Positions 44,550 to 54,325 are shown, numbered from the stretch's first letter. The stretch: DNA of 64,000 bases from Synechococcus sp. 8F6 (GCF_002252665.1 NZ_NQKZ01000010.1:44204-108203); one strand, 5' to 3'. Notes: a model not told the origin generated them from the letters alone. Numbers and translations: made by a program.

Positions 44550-45389
44550 ATGCCAAGCCGCATAGTGCCTCCGACGTTGCCAGGTCAAGGGCACCTGCTG
44601 AGCGCCACCGCCAGTTTGCTCGCTGCTGTGGCCATGCTGATGGCGCTTGGCGCCAAGGCGGATTCGACCGACCTGTTCAAGCTGCTGGACACCCGCAGAT
44701 GCCGTGGCTGCAAGCTCCAGAATGCGGATCTGGTGCACGCGGATCTGCGCGACGCCGATCTACGCCAGGCCCAGCTGCAACGGGCCAACCTGGGGCAGGC
44801 CCGCCTGGATGGCGCCCAGCTCAGCGGCGCCAATCTGAGCTTCACGAGCTTGATGGGGGCTTCCCTGCGCGGTGCCGACCTGCGCGGCGCGCGGCTGGAT
44901 GGCACCGATCTACGCCAGGCCGATCTCAGTGGTGCCCTGCTGGACCCAGGAGCCCTATCGCGCAGCCACTGGCAACGGGCCACGGGCATCGAGCCCACAC
45001 AACTAAGTTACGCGGAATTGCACAACGCTGGTGCCGAGGCGGCCCAGCAGGGCCGCTATCCAGAAGCGGAAACATTGTTCAGCGCAGCTATCAGCAAAGA
45101 ACCCGCCGCCGCCATCAGCTGGGTGGCCCGGGGGATCTGCCGCGGTGAGCAGGGCAAGAGCGAACTCGCCGCCAACGATTTCAACTACGCCGCGAGCCTC
45201 TATGGAGAACGCGGCGAGCAGGAGCAGGCGTTGCAATTGAAGCAAGCTGCCAACACAGTGGTGGCATCAACCAAGCCGAACACCCCCGACGGCAACGGAG
45301 CGGGCAGTAAAGCCCTGAGTGGCGCCCTCGCCGCCTTTCAGTTTCTGGCCCCGCTGGCGGCCAAGGCCTTTCTGCCAATGGGCCTGTAA
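44550..45389 (+). CDS. Exported pentapeptide-repeat protein with a TPR-like tail
   Basis: The 279-residue protein starts with a signal-like hydrophobic segment (residues 17-37) followed by CRGCKLQNADLVHADLRDADL, then about 18 pentapeptide repeats (A-x-L-x-x) to about residue 130. The C-terminal half holds TPR-like helices (LSYAELHNAGAEAAQQGRYPEAETLFSAA, then SWVARGICRGEQGKSELAANDFNYA) and a short hydrophobic end. Pentapeptide solenoids are common in cyanobacteria and often in thylakoid or periplasmic proteins. Function unknown. Confidence 0.85.
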   Translation: MPSRIVPPTLPGQGHLLSATASLLAAVAMLMALGAKADSTDLFKLLDTRRCRGCKLQNADLVHADLRDADLRQAQLQRANLGQARLDGAQLSGANLSFTSLMGASLRGADLRGARLDGTDLRQADLSGALLDPGALSRSHWQRATGIEPTQLSYAELHNAGAEAAQQGRYPEAETLFSAAISKEPAAAISWVARGICRGEQGKSELAANDFNYAASLYGERGEQEQALQLKQAANTVVASTKPNTPDGNGAGSKALSGALAAFQFLAPLAAKAFLPMGL

Positions 45390-45464
45390 GGGCTCTCAAA
45401 GTGCGGGGCCGAACTCAGAGGCGGTGAGTACCGCCAGCCACCGCTTGGGCATACCCGTCATTTT

Positions 45465-47720
45465 CTAATACCCCGATGCCCCCATAAAGCTGCGAGCATC
45501 AGGAGTTGAAGGCTGATAGCCGTAGCCATAGACACCACCTTCTACATCATTAATGATTTTTGGCGTCACCATGATCACCAACTCTCGCTTTTCGCGGCGA
45601 GTCCCACTAGAGCGGAATAAAGAACCAATCAGGGGCATATCACCAAGAACAGGCCACTTGCTGACTTCAGCACGATCAAACTCTGAGATCACACCCGTCA
45701 TGATTAACGTTTGACCATCTCGCACCCGTAGCGCACCCGTATCCAATCTCCGCACACTCAAAATATCAATATTTCCGCAGCCGGGGACTGGCTCACGATC
45801 CGTTACCGCAGAAACACTGGGAGACAAAGCAAAAGTGACAAAGCCATTATCATCAATCTTCTCGATACGGGCCCCTAAAACAAGTCCAGCCGTGGAAAGG
45901 GTGGGCTGACAGGTGATTATATTGCTGGCACCAGCAGAGTTTGCCGCATTATTAACTTGGTACTGGGTAATCACATTGGTGCCAACCCTGACGACCCCCT
46001 CGTTAGCCCTGCGGCGGCCAATTGGCGAATCAATACTATACTCATCTAATGATCCTCCCTGGCTTTGACCAGAGCCGCTACCACTCGAAGAACCACTTTC
46101 AGCTGCACGCAGCTCAGCAGGATTTTCTTGAAGAATTAAAGTTGGACTTGCCAAAAGCTTAGTACTTTGAGAAATAATTTGGGCCCTGAGAAAGTCGTAA
46201 AACTGGTTTTTTGGATAAGCCGTACCAGGATTTGCTTCGGCAGAGCTAAAACCAGTCAAAGGATTATAGCTAGGTGGCAAATTATTCCCGAAAGCTCCGA
46301 GCAGCTCGCCGCCATCATTGACAATGAAGTTATTGCCCCACCTAATTGCAAAGCTGTTTTCCATAACGGAATCATTGTCAAGATTCACATCTAATATTTT
46401 TACCGATAATGCCACCTGCCTTTGACGCAAATCAAGCTGACGCAAATATTGCTCGGCGACCACAACTACAGAAGAACTGCCTACCAAAGTTATAGTCCCA
46501 AGCCTTGTATCTGTAGTCGCCCTTAGGCCAATAAGTGGTCCAGCTGAAGCCCCATAGGCCTCCACCCTAGTCTGACTACTAGATTGAGTAGTAGCACTAG
46601 AAGGTGCATTGCTTACGGTGCTGGATTGGCTTACCCCCTGCGTAACAGCAGTCGTTATGGTGTTCGTCTTAGTGACTGAAGCGCCTAGATTGGCAAGATA
46701 ATCGGCCGAGGCATTCGGGCTAACTTGATTTAGTCGATAAACCTTGGACACAAGAGATCCTAATGCCAATCCCGACACCCTGGGGCCTACTATGATTACA
46801 TTTCCATCTTTTTTGGCCTGAAGACCAGATACGGCCAGGATGAAATTAAAAGCCCGCTGATAGCTCTCACTTTTAAATGCTACAGTGACAGGGTAGCTCC
46901 CATCCACCTGGACCCCGGCAGGCTTAGTAGTATTAGACTCTTGAACTGTTCCAAAGCTATATGATCTAATTTCGGACAAAGTAGTTTCATTTCTTCCTGA
47001 ATCAGAAGTAAAAGCGAATCCATATCCACCCAATTGAGCGAGTGCCATTAAAGCATCTCTGGCAGGTGCATTTTTTAAAGTCATTGTGACCGGTGGCCCA
47101 CTCACTTCGACATTCAATGGATTACGAAGTGTCATCGTCCCCACAGCCATATCTCCCAACGGCGGAGCAACAGCCCTCGCCTGCAGCGGAGGCGCATAGG
47201 CGGGCTGTGGCACCGCCCCAGGCTGACTTAAATCCAGCTGATTTGTCTGCAGGGAAACCTGCGGAGAAGCAGGAAACGTGAGAATCAGATTCACACCATC
47301 AGCACTCACCACCGGACGTGCCAGGAGAACCCCGGGCATCGGGGTCACCGACAGGCTGTAGCTGCTACCCGAGCCATCAAGGCTGACCGACTGAAACCCC
47401 AGCTCCGGCATCGATAGCCGTTGGGGGCCAACCCGCAGACCCGTCGGCGATGCCGTGGTGAGCTGACCCTGCCAGCCGTTGGGCTGCGCCAACTGCTGCA
47501 ACTGAGGCGCAGGACCAGCTCCCACCACCACCAGCTCCACCGCATTGCCCAGGCGACGCACCTGCAGCTGCATCGGTCCCGCTGCGGCAGCAGCAGAGCC
47601 GCGGGAGGAGGCAGAGGCTTGGCGCGGGGAGGCCTGGCCAGCAGCATCAAGAACAGCAAAGCTAGGGAGAACTGCTGCCGCAGCGGCCGTAGCAAGACGA
47701 CGACCCCAATCCCTACCCAA
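45465..47720 (-). CDS. pilQ: Type IV pilus secretin PilQ
   Basis: PilQ forms the outer-membrane pore of type IV pili, used in motility and DNA uptake. The 751-residue protein has a signal peptide (residues 1-28), an AMIN-type N-terminal region, secretin N-domains (SVTKTNTITT region) and the C-terminal secretin block ending SKWPVLGDMPLIGSLFRSSGTRREKRELVIMVTPKII. The first about 190 codons have normal high GC, but the rest is far AT-richer: the 60 bases from 46141 hold only 24 G/C. The gene is last in the pilM-N-O-Q set, 80 bases after pilO. Confidence 0.93.
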   Translation of the reverse strand: MGRDWGRRLATAAAAAVLPSFAVLDAAGQASPRQASASSRGSAAAAAGPMQLQVRRLGNAVELVVVGAGPAPQLQQLAQPNGWQGQLTTASPTGLRVGPQRLSMPELGFQSVSLDGSGSSYSLSVTPMPGVLLARPVVSADGVNLILTFPASPQVSLQTNQLDLSQPGAVPQPAYAPPLQARAVAPPLGDMAVGTMTLRNPLNVEVSGPPVTMTLKNAPARDALMALAQLGGYGFAFTSDSGRNETTLSEIRSYSFGTVQESNTTKPAGVQVDGSYPVTVAFKSESYQRAFNFILAVSGLQAKKDGNVIIVGPRVSGLALGSLVSKVYRLNQVSPNASADYLANLGASVTKTNTITTAVTQGVSQSSTVSNAPSSATTQSSSQTRVEAYGASAGPLIGLRATTDTRLGTITLVGSSSVVVVAEQYLRQLDLRQRQVALSVKILDVNLDNDSVMENSFAIRWGNNFIVNDGGELLGAFGNNLPPSYNPLTGFSSAEANPGTAYPKNQFYDFLRAQIISQSTKLLASPTLILQENPAELRAAESGSSSGSGSGQSQGGSLDEYSIDSPIGRRRANEGVVRVGTNVITQYQVNNAANSAGASNIITCQPTLSTAGLVLGARIEKIDDNGFVTFALSPSVSAVTDREPVPGCGNIDILSVRRLDTGALRVRDGQTLIMTGVISEFDRAEVSKWPVLGDMPLIGSLFRSSGTRREKRELVIMVTPKIINDVEGGVYGYGYQPSTPDARSFMGASGY

Positions 47721-47800
47721 CGTTCTTCACACAACTTTGTACGGATCTTACCGAACCGATTTCTGAAAAGCTAGGGCAGCGAAGAAGACGTCGACGCTTG

Positions 47801-48568
47801 CTAAGTTTGTTTCTTGGGCGGCACAAGTGTGGGCTTCACTGCATTGCCAGACTGGTAATAAGTCAGCGTCAATTTCAACTCAGTTTTCGCCGCCACAGGG
47901 ATCGCCGCTGGTGCACCCATGCCGCTCTGATTGCCCGCCTGATTACCACCCTGGGGAGCAGGCTGGGGGGCTGCCTTGGGAGGCTCCACGGCAGTCAGCG
48001 ACAAGTTGCTTTGTGACACCAAAACAGTCAGCTTTTCCGTGGCGCGCAAAAACGCCAAAACATTGGGGTAGGGGCCCTCGGCCGTGAGCAACACCTGCTG
48101 GGCCTTCAGGCCAGCCGCCTCGAGGGGAGACTTGGGGGGCGCCGCCGGCTGCTCGCCTTTTTGAGCCGTCTTCTCATCCGCAGCTGGGGGCGGCAGTGCT
48201 GCCACAGGCTCATACAGATCCAGCTGCACACCGAAGCGAGCTGCCTCCTGATCCAGCTGGGCCAGGAAGGTGACCAACTCGCCACTTCCCTCGATCAATC
48301 GCAGCACCTTTTGCTGCTTGCGCTCCGCCGCCTCCTGGCTTTCCGCCGTTTTGGCGATCTGGGCCCGCAGCAGGGGGATCCGGCCCTGGATCTCCTCCAG
48401 CTGGGCCAGTCGTTCACTGTCGGACTGCAGCTTCAGCCACTGGGGAACCACCCCCACACCCACCACCAAAATCGCCAGCAGCGCACCCACCCCAATCGGC
48501 AGCCCCAAAAGCAAGCGCTGCTGCACTTGGGAGGCATTCCGATCAGCTCCATCCTGAAGGTTGGTCAT
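47801..48568 (-). CDS. pilO: Type IV pilus inner-membrane protein PilO
   Basis: The 255-residue protein has a short cytoplasmic start, one membrane helix (LLLGLPIGVGALLAILVVGVGVV), a coiled coil (about 50-90), and a periplasmic ferredoxin-like domain. It ends with a Gln/Pro-rich insert and a SGNAVKPTLVPPKK tail. PilO with PilN connects the cytoplasmic PilM ring to the secretin. Its ATG overlaps the pilN stop as TGATG. Confidence 0.85.
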   Translation of the reverse strand: MTNLQDGADRNASQVQQRLLLGLPIGVGALLAILVVGVGVVPQWLKLQSDSERLAQLEEIQGRIPLLRAQIAKTAESQEAAERKQQKVLRLIEGSGELVTFLAQLDQEAARFGVQLDLYEPVAALPPPAADEKTAQKGEQPAAPPKSPLEAAGLKAQQVLLTAEGPYPNVLAFLRATEKLTVLVSQSNLSLTAVEPPKAAPQPAPQGGNQAGNQSGMGAPAAIPVAAKTELKLTLTYYQSGNAVKPTLVPPKKQT

Positions 48569-49278
48569 CAGAGCAAGCCCTCCTGCTGGAGCAACTCCAG
48601 GCGACGCACCAAGCCCTCCGCTCCGAGCTGGGTGAGAATTTGCTTCTCCGCCAACGGACTGATCGGCGGACGAAAGGTCACCAACAACTCAAAACTGACC
48701 GGTGCTGACCCCGCTGCAGACGCATTGGTCTCACCTGTACCCCGTGACGCTTTGACAAGGGTGACGCCATTGGGATCCAGCAACGGGGAGCGCTTCAACT
48801 GGAGCTGAAGCGCATTGATGCGGGCAAAGGCCTGGGGATCCCGCGACACCCCCTTGAGCCGGTAGCCACTCCCCTCTTCCGTAGCAGCGGTGAGTTGCAC
48901 CCCTGCCGGCACCCGCAGCTGCAGATCGCGCATCAGCGCCGATCCGGAACGCACCGCAATCAGTCCCTTGACCAGATCCGCATTGGCGTTCTCCACCCTC
49001 TTGAGCTTGCCCCGGGCCGCCGTGAGCTGGGTTTCAAACAACTGCACCTCCGCCTCCACCGTGCCAAGGCGATCCACCGCAGCGCTCACCATCAAGGCGC
49101 GCAACAACACGAGCACAGCCATGCCCAGCGAGAGGCCGATCAGGGCGGCGCCGATCGCCACGCCCTGCACCAGCCGCTGACGGCCCTGCGTCGCAACCGC
49201 AACGGGTTCCGGCAGGTTCAGTTCCTGGCGTTTTTCGCGCAGCAGGTCGAACTGGCTGGTGGTTGGGGTTGTCGTCAT
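48568..49278 (-). CDS. pilN: Type IV pilus inner-membrane protein PilN
   Basis: The 236-residue protein has an N-terminal cytoplasmic tail (FDLLREKRQELNLPEP), which in relatives binds PilM, a membrane helix (VAIGAALIGLSLGMAVLVLLRAL), a coiled coil (VDRLGTVEAEVQLFETQLTAARGKLKRVE), and a periplasmic domain. The overlap with pilM is ATGA (49275-49278). Confidence 0.85.
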   Translation of the reverse strand: MTTTPTTSQFDLLREKRQELNLPEPVAVATQGRQRLVQGVAIGAALIGLSLGMAVLVLLRALMVSAAVDRLGTVEAEVQLFETQLTAARGKLKRVENANADLVKGLIAVRSGSALMRDLQLRVPAGVQLTAATEEGSGYRLKGVSRDPQAFARINALQLQLKRSPLLDPNGVTLVKASRGTGETNASAAGSAPVSFELLVTFRPPISPLAEKQILTQLGAEGLVRRLELLQQEGLL

Positions 49279-50156
49279 CTGACCAGCTCCAAGCTGCCCA
49301 GGCCCTGCAAACAGAGGGAGCCAAAGCCATCGTGATCGACCACTTCGGCCTCCAGATCCAGCGCCTGCTCCAACAACGCCTGATCCTCCAGCGGTGCCGC
49401 CAACAACAACCGCACCGGCGCGCCGGGAGCCTGCAGGTTCCGGTAAAACTCCAAGCTCTGTTGCAGGGCGGGGATCAGATCGACCATCGGCCCAGGCAAC
49501 ATCCGCTCAAACTCGGGCACGCCCTGGTGCCAGAGGATCAGGCTGGTTTGCTGATCAAGCGGCTGCAACAGCGCCACCAGGGTGCCGGCAGGCGTGGCCG
49601 CCAGAGCGTCGCGCAGGCCCCACATCAGGCACACCTGCGACGGCAACAGATGCTGGAGGGTACTGCCGGCGATCGCAAACACCTCCACCCAGGCGTCCAC
49701 CACCGACCGCTCCGCCGCGATCACCAACGAACTGGCAGGACGACCCGGCAAGGGATGCACATCCAGATAAGCCGCTTCCAGCGAAAACGGCCAGCCCAGA
49801 TCCGGATTCAGCGCGCGCAGGGCATCGACCGAGTCACCCGGCTGCTGACCCGCCCGCCAATCCACCACCCGCCAGTGGGACGCCTGCCGAGGCAGCGACA
49901 CCACCAGCTGGGCGTCGATCCCCCCGTACTCCAGCAGCAGGTCGCCCAAAAAATCCCCCACCGCATCCTTGAGCTGCGGCACCCCATCCCGGCAGGTGAG
50001 TGCCGGGATGGGAGCGGTCCAGATCGGCTCCTGCGGCCTGCCCCGCTTCACGCGCTGGCCGATCACCAACTGCTCGGACAGATCGATCATCACCAGCTTG
50101 GGAAACAGCTGGGCACGTAGGGGGCGCCATGTCTCCTGGAGTCCCGCCAGTACCAA
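49275..50156 (-). CDS. PilM-like actin-fold pilus assembly protein
   Basis: The 293-residue protein lies in the pilM position directly before pilN and pilO. It has a hydrophobic LFPKLVMIDLSEQLV start, an alternating beta/alpha actin-like pattern (IDAQLVVSLPRQAS, LVALLQPLDQQTSLILWH), and a C-terminal LLLAAPLEDQALLEQ. It is diverged: the standard PilM nucleotide loops are hard to see. A TTG at 50156 is the likely start unless it begins later at ATG 50090. Role inferred from context. Confidence 0.7.
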   Translation of the reverse strand: MVLAGLQETWRPLRAQLFPKLVMIDLSEQLVIGQRVKRGRPQEPIWTAPIPALTCRDGVPQLKDAVGDFLGDLLLEYGGIDAQLVVSLPRQASHWRVVDWRAGQQPGDSVDALRALNPDLGWPFSLEAAYLDVHPLPGRPASSLVIAAERSVVDAWVEVFAIAGSTLQHLLPSQVCLMWGLRDALAATPAGTLVALLQPLDQQTSLILWHQGVPEFERMLPGPMVDLIPALQQSLEFYRNLQAPGAPVRLLLAAPLEDQALLEQALDLEAEVVDHDGFGSLCLQGLGSLELVR

Positions 50157-50194
50157 CGATCGGTTCGAATTGTTACAGGGAACCTACCGAACTT

Positions 50195-51367
50195 TCAGCG
50201 CCAGGGAAGCCCCGAGCCCACCGCCTCGCCCACATGGGACAGTCCGTGGCGCTCGAGTTGGGTCACCAACCCTTCGAGGATTTCGGGCACCAAGGCCGGG
50301 CCGCCATAGATCCAGCCGGTGTAGAGCTGCACCAGCGAGGCGCCGGCGGTGATCCGCTCCCAGGCGCTCTCGGCTGAATCGATGCCGCCCACTCCGATCA
50401 GGGGCAGGGCTGGCCCCGCCGTGGCCCGCAACCGCCGCAGCACCTCCAGGGCCCGGGCCCGCAGCGGCAGCCCACTCAGTCCGCCGGCCTCCTCAGCCAG
50501 CGTTTGGCCCGTTTGGGCCAGGCGACGCTGCTCCAGCCCCAGGCGGTTGAGGCTGGTGTTCACGGCGATCACGCCAGCCAGGCCCTCCTCGTAGGCCATG
50601 CGCGCAATCGCATCGATGGCGTCGTCCTCCAGGTCGGGAGCGATCTTCACCAGCAGCGGCGGGCAGGCGGGCAGCCGCCGCAGCCGCTCAACCAGCCGCC
50701 GCAGCAGGGTTTCCTCCTGCAGCTCCCGCAGGCCCGGCGTGTTGGGCGAGCTCACGTTGATCACCGCGTAGTCGGCCAGGGGGGCGAGCAGCTCCAGCGA
50801 CGAGGCGTAGTCGTCGGGGGCGAGCTCCAGCGAGGTGATCTTCGATTTGCCGAGGTTGATGCCCAGCACAGCCGGGCGCCGGCCCGGGGCGGGGAGCTGC
50901 TGACGCTCCAGGGTGCGGCGCAAGGCCTGGGCGCCGTCGTTGTTGAAGCCCATGCGGTTCAGCGCCGCCCGCTCCGCCGCCAGGCGAAACAGCCTGGGCT
51001 TGGGGTTGCCCGGTTGGCCGTGCCAGGTGACCGTGCCCAGCTCCGCAAAACCAAAGCCGAACAGGTGCCAGATCCCCGCGGCGACGCCGTTCTTGTCGAA
51101 GCCGGCCGCCAGCCCCACCGGATTGGCAAAGCGGCAGCCAAACAGGCTCTGCTCCAGCCGGGGATCGGGCCGCTGCAATTCGGCGGCCAGACCGGCCAGG
51201 GCGCCACTCACCAGCGGCCACTGGCGCCGCAACGAGGCCTGGGCCAAGGCCGTAAGCGTGAGCTGGCTGAGCTGCTCCGCATCGGCGCCGTCGTCGCGGC
51301 TGAGCAGCGGCCCCACCAAGCGCCCGTAGAGCGCGCCCGTGTTGGTTGCGGTGCCTGAATCCGCCAT
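50195..51367 (-). CDS. pyrD: Dihydroorotate dehydrogenase (quinone)
   Basis: PyrD oxidises dihydroorotate in pyrimidine synthesis and passes electrons to the membrane quinone pool. The 390 residues include [36 protein letters not shown], the catalytic-loop [14 protein letters not shown] and the C-terminal [28 protein letters not shown]. The N-terminal helix expected for the quinone-dependent class is present. ATG 51367 is preferred over a long upstream open frame that lies in rnhA. Confidence 0.96.
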   Translation of the reverse strand: MADSGTATNTGALYGRLVGPLLSRDDGADAEQLSQLTLTALAQASLRRQWPLVSGALAGLAAELQRPDPRLEQSLFGCRFANPVGLAAGFDKNGVAAGIWHLFGFGFAELGTVTWHGQPGNPKPRLFRLAAERAALNRMGFNNDGAQALRRTLERQQLPAPGRRPAVLGINLGKSKITSLELAPDDYASSLELLAPLADYAVINVSSPNTPGLRELQEETLLRRLVERLRRLPACPPLLVKIAPDLEDDAIDAIARMAYEEGLAGVIAVNTSLNRLGLEQRRLAQTGQTLAEEAGGLSGLPLRARALEVLRRLRATAGPALPLIGVGGIDSAESAWERITAGASLVQLYTGWIYGGPALVPEILEGLVTQLERHGLSHVGEAVGSGLPWR

Positions 51368-51375
51368 CTCCCCGC

Positions 51376-52116
51376 CTACTCCCGGTCGCCCAATCCTCCC
51401 GCGTCGCGTTGCAAACGCCAGCGGCCGCCCTCCAGGGGCTGCACCTGCCAGTCGCGCCAGCGCCAGGGGCTGCTGCGGCGCTCCAGCTGCTGCAGGGGCT
51501 GCTCCACCAGCTGGGCCAGCTCCACCAGGCTCAGGCCATAGCCCTGGGCGGCGAAGCGTTCGGCCAGCTCCAGGCGGGAGAGCAACTGCTGCAAGCCTGG
51601 GGGCGGCACATCCGCCTCGATCCGGGCTGTGGTCAGCACCTCGCCGGCGGCCATGGCCGGCATCAGGCCGCGGGAAAAGGCCACGGCGATGGCATCGCAG
51701 CGGTCGTTGTCGGGGTCGCCGCTGTGCCCCTTGACGTGCACCAGCTCCACGCCCGGCAACCGGGCCTGGTCGAGCTGCTCCCACAGATCCCGGTTGAGCA
51801 CCGCGCCACCAGATGCCGTGCGCCAGCCCTTGCGCTTCCAGCCCTGGATCCACTTGCCGAAGCCGTCGATCAGGTAGCGGCTGTCGGTGCGAATCGTCAG
51901 CCGGGGATCACGGGGCAGGGCCTTGAGGGCCTCCAGCAGGGCCAGGGCCGCGGTGAGCTCCATCCGGTTGTTGGTGGTGGCCGGATGGGCCCCGCCCATT
52001 TCATGCACCGAGCCGTCAGCAAAGCGCAGCAAGGCCCCCCAGCCACCGGGGCCCGGGTTGCCGCTGCAGGCGCCATCACAGGCCGCAGCCACCACGTTCA
52101 CCGGCTTAGCCGCCAC
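51376..52116 (-). CDS. rnhA: Ribonuclease HI with a C-terminal extension
   Basis: RNase HI cleaves RNA in RNA-DNA hybrids. Active-site acids are D14 ([15 protein letters not shown]), E53 (NNRMELTAA), D78 ([11 protein letters not shown]) and D141 in the [15 protein letters not shown] block. The catalytic domain ends near 155. About 90 more residues follow ([26 protein letters not shown]...), a helical extension seen in cyanobacterial RNases HI but of unknown purpose. It ends 8 bases before pyrD. Confidence 0.93.
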   Translation of the reverse strand: MAAKPVNVVAAACDGACSGNPGPGGWGALLRFADGSVHEMGGAHPATTNNRMELTAALALLEALKALPRDPRLTIRTDSRYLIDGFGKWIQGWKRKGWRTASGGAVLNRDLWEQLDQARLPGVELVHVKGHSGDPDNDRCDAIAVAFSRGLMPAMAAGEVLTTARIEADVPPPGLQQLLSRLELAERFAAQGYGLSLVELAQLVEQPLQQLERRSSPWRWRDWQVQPLEGGRWRLQRDAGGLGDRE

Positions 52117-52173
52117 TGGACAACCCCAAAAAATTCGCTAAAGAGCATCCCTGACCCACTGTCGCGCCCAGCC

Positions 52174-52932
52174 ATGGACTCCTCCACTCCGGGCCCGTCC
52201 GTGGGTCGAACAACAGGACGACTCTTGGCTCGAACTTACCTGGCCCTGGCGGCTGCAGGGCTAGCCGGCGCTGGCGTGGCCGCACTCAGCCCCTGGGCCC
52301 AGGCCGCCAACGTGTTCAACAGCCGCCCGCTTGATGCCAGCCGCTTTGCCGTGCTGGCGCGGCCGGTGGGCAACAGCGCCTGGAGCCTGTTGGTGCTCGA
52401 GCAGATCAAAACCCAGCCCCTCTGCTGGGAGCAGCGCCCCGACGGCCTGGTCGATCCGGCTCTCAACCGCTTCAACTTCACCGGCATCTGCAGCCGCTAC
52501 CTCGACAGCAACGGCTACTCCCTGCGCATCGCCGATCAGGATCTGGCCAGCCGCTACCGGCTGCAGCTGCGCCAGAGCGGTACCGAACTGCAGCTGGAGG
52601 CCAGCACCACCAGCGATCCCACGGTGCTGGTGGTGGGGCGGGCCCAGGTGCCCGCACGCGAACGGGATGGCTTCGTGGCGCTGAAGCTCGAGCCAGGCTG
52701 GGATCTGCAGCGGCGGGCCTATGGCGAGCAGACCCTCAGCCACATCTATTTCGCCAACGCCAGCCCTCTGCCGGAGCTGGTCGCCAAAGCGAGAAGCTCC
52801 TCGTCGGGAGGCCCCGGCCAGAAGATGTTCCACGCCAGCCTGCAGCCGCCGGTGGCCCCACCCAGCCTGGTGGCTCAAAACCTGGGCCCGGGGCCGATCC
52901 GGCTGCCCGTGATCCCCTTCAGCAACCAATAA
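52174..52932 (+). CDS. Exported DUF3747 protein
   Basis: The 252-residue protein has a twin-Arg-free signal region (LLARTYLALAAAGLAGAGVAALSPWAQAA) and then the block FNSRPLDASRFAVLARPVGNSAWSLLVLEQIKTQPLCWEQRPDGLVDPALNRFNFTGICSRYLDSNGYS, which is the core of the DUF3747 family in cyanobacteria. The C-terminal end is Pro-rich. Function unknown, probably periplasmic or outer-membrane associated. ATG 52174 is chosen after the longer open frame antisense to rnhA. Confidence 0.87.
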   Translation: MDSSTPGPSVGRTTGRLLARTYLALAAAGLAGAGVAALSPWAQAANVFNSRPLDASRFAVLARPVGNSAWSLLVLEQIKTQPLCWEQRPDGLVDPALNRFNFTGICSRYLDSNGYSLRIADQDLASRYRLQLRQSGTELQLEASTTSDPTVLVVGRAQVPARERDGFVALKLEPGWDLQRRAYGEQTLSHIYFANASPLPELVAKARSSSSGGPGQKMFHASLQPPVAPPSLVAQNLGPGPIRLPVIPFSNQ

Positions 52933-53000
52933 CCCCGTGACAGTTGCCAGAGAGTCCTCCCGCCCCTCATGGACCCTGAAAGCAGCCGTTAAGTTTTCCT

Positions 53001-53095
53001 CGTGTGAGGAGTGGGAACGCTCTTCCGGGGTCGAAACGAGGACAGACTCCCAGAATCGTTCCAACTCAGAGCCCTGCCTTCGGCGGGGCTTTTTT
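53001..53095 (+). ncRNA. Yfr2-like small RNA candidate
   Basis: Downstream of a TTAAGT-type -10 (52989), an about 95-base RNA can form an outer stem (GAG...GGAACG with CGTTCC...CTC), an inner GGGGTC/GACTCC stem holding the loop GAAACGAGGACA, and a terminator with a TTCG loop and six T. The loop resembles the conserved GAAACNNGGAAACA of Yfr2-type cyanobacterial RNAs. The 5' end holds GTGTGAGGAGT (53002-53012), the exact complement of the Yfr1 core ACUCCUCACAC. Yfr1-Yfr2 pairing has been proposed in the literature as I recall. No protein frame fits here. Confidence 0.6.
53071..53095 (+). terminator. Rho-independent terminator of the small RNA
   Basis: Stem GCCCTGCC/GGCGGGGC with a TTCG tetraloop (sharing its G with the stem) and six T. 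It would end transcription on the plus strand. Confidence 0.93.
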
Positions 53096-53114
53096 ATTGG
53101 CTCGATCCCCCAAC

Positions 53115-53141
53115 AAAAAGCCGGCCCTGGAAGGGGCCGGC
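53115..53141 (-). terminator. Rho-independent terminator after rplL
   Basis: On the minus strand GCCGGCCC/GGGCCGGC forms an 8-base stem with a six-base loop followed by five T. It lies about 55 bases after the rplL stop and closes the ribosomal-protein operon. Confidence 0.93.
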
Positions 53142-53196
53142 GAGGAGACAGAGGAGCTGTCGACGGACGAGGCAGGGCCGCAAGCGGCCCCAGCGA

Positions 53197-53586
53197 TCAC
53201 TTGATGGTGACCTTGCCGCCGGCTTCTTCCACGGACTTCTTGATGGTTTCGGCTTCAGCTTTGGCGATGCCTTCCTTGATGGCCTTAGGAGCGGCTTCCA
53301 CCAGAGCCTTGGCTTCGCCCAGGCCGAGGCCGGTGGCCTCGCGGACAGCCTTCAGCACCCTGATCTTCGCCGTATCTTCGAAGCCATCGAGGATGACGTC
53401 GAATTCGGTCTTCTCTTCGGCGGCTTCAGCACCACCACCGCCAGCGGCGGGGGCGGCCATCATCACGCCAGCGGCGGGAGCGGCGGACACACCGAAAGCC
53501 TCTTCGATCTGCTTGACGAGCTCGGAAGCCTCAAGCAGCGAAAGGGTTTTCAGCGATTCGAGAATCTTGTCGGTAGTAGCGGACAT
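53197..53586 (-). CDS. rplL: 50S ribosomal protein L7/L12
   Basis: The 129-residue stalk protein has an N-terminal dimerisation domain, an Ala-rich hinge ([21 protein letters not shown]), and the C-terminal [50 protein letters not shown], the factor-binding domain. Last gene of the operon, 69 bases after rplJ. Confidence 0.98.
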   Translation of the reverse strand: MSATTDKILESLKTLSLLEASELVKQIEEAFGVSAAPAAGVMMAAPAAGGGGAEAAEEKTEFDVILDGFEDTAKIRVLKAVREATGLGLGEAKALVEAAPKAIKEGIAKAEAETIKKSVEEAGGKVTIK

Positions 53587-53655
53587 GGTTGGGAATCAGC
53601 AACAGATCTGTTTGTGAACAGTCGGATCGAGGGAGCTCGAACTCGCGAAATGCGA

Positions 53656-54183
53656 TCAGCCTTCGCCGGATTCGGCGTGCTGGTTGAGCGCCCGGGCAAG
53701 GCCGGACGGAACCTCGTTGATGCCCACAGCCAGCTTGGTGGCCACGGCATTGATCGCACCGGCGATCTGGGCCATGAGCACCTCCTTGGAGGGCAGATCC
53801 CCGATGGCCTTGATGTCGTTCTGAGAGAGGAGCTTGCCTTCGAAAAGGCCACCCTTCACATCCGACTTCTTCGTGTCCTTCTGGAAGGACTGCACGGCCT
53901 TCACCGCACCACCCACATCGCCCTTGACCAGGACGAAGGCGTTGGTGCCGGTGAGCAGGGAATCGAGATTCGACCAGGCGCTATCGCCATCAATGGCCCG
54001 GCGCATCAAGGTGTTTTTGGTCACCTTGCACACACCGTTGCTGGCCTGCAGACGGGTCCGCAGATCAGACATTTCCTTGATGGTCAGGCCCTTGAAATCA
54101 AGGACCAACGCCATTTCGGCCTCGCCGAGGAGCCCTTTGAGCTCTTCGACGATCTGTTGCTTGTTCTCCAGAGTGCGGCCCAT
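53656..54183 (-). CDS. rplJ: 50S ribosomal protein L10
   Basis: The 175-residue protein starts [42 protein letters not shown] and ends with a short tail that binds L12 dimers. It is preceded by a structured leader that L10-L12 binds to control translation. Length is normal. Confidence 0.97.
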   Translation of the reverse strand: MGRTLENKQQIVEELKGLLGEAEMALVLDFKGLTIKEMSDLRTRLQASNGVCKVTKNTLMRRAIDGDSAWSNLDSLLTGTNAFVLVKGDVGGAVKAVQSFQKDTKKSDVKGGLFEGKLLSQNDIKAIGDLPSKEVLMAQIAGAINAVATKLAVGINEVPSGLARALNQHAESGEG

Positions 54184-54325
54184 AGGGAAGGAACGGATCG
54201 GGGGAACAAGCCGGGTACGCGGCCCTGACGCCCCTGGAGGGGGCTCGAGGCCGCGGCCTGTTCAACACCCGATGCGATCCAGCTGACGATCAGCTGAGCC
54301 GCGGCGGAGAACCAAACCAGTCGCG

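Noticed and set aside
45421..45440. A GGCGGT-GAGT-ACCGCC hairpin between convergent genes
   Set aside because: Short stem with no T-run on either strand; could be a weak end signal but the evidence is thin.
52980..53015. A Yfr1 gene on the minus strand, because ACTCCTCACAC reads there
   Set aside because: No GC stem with a T-run follows on the minus strand; the plus strand has the structured RNA and terminator.
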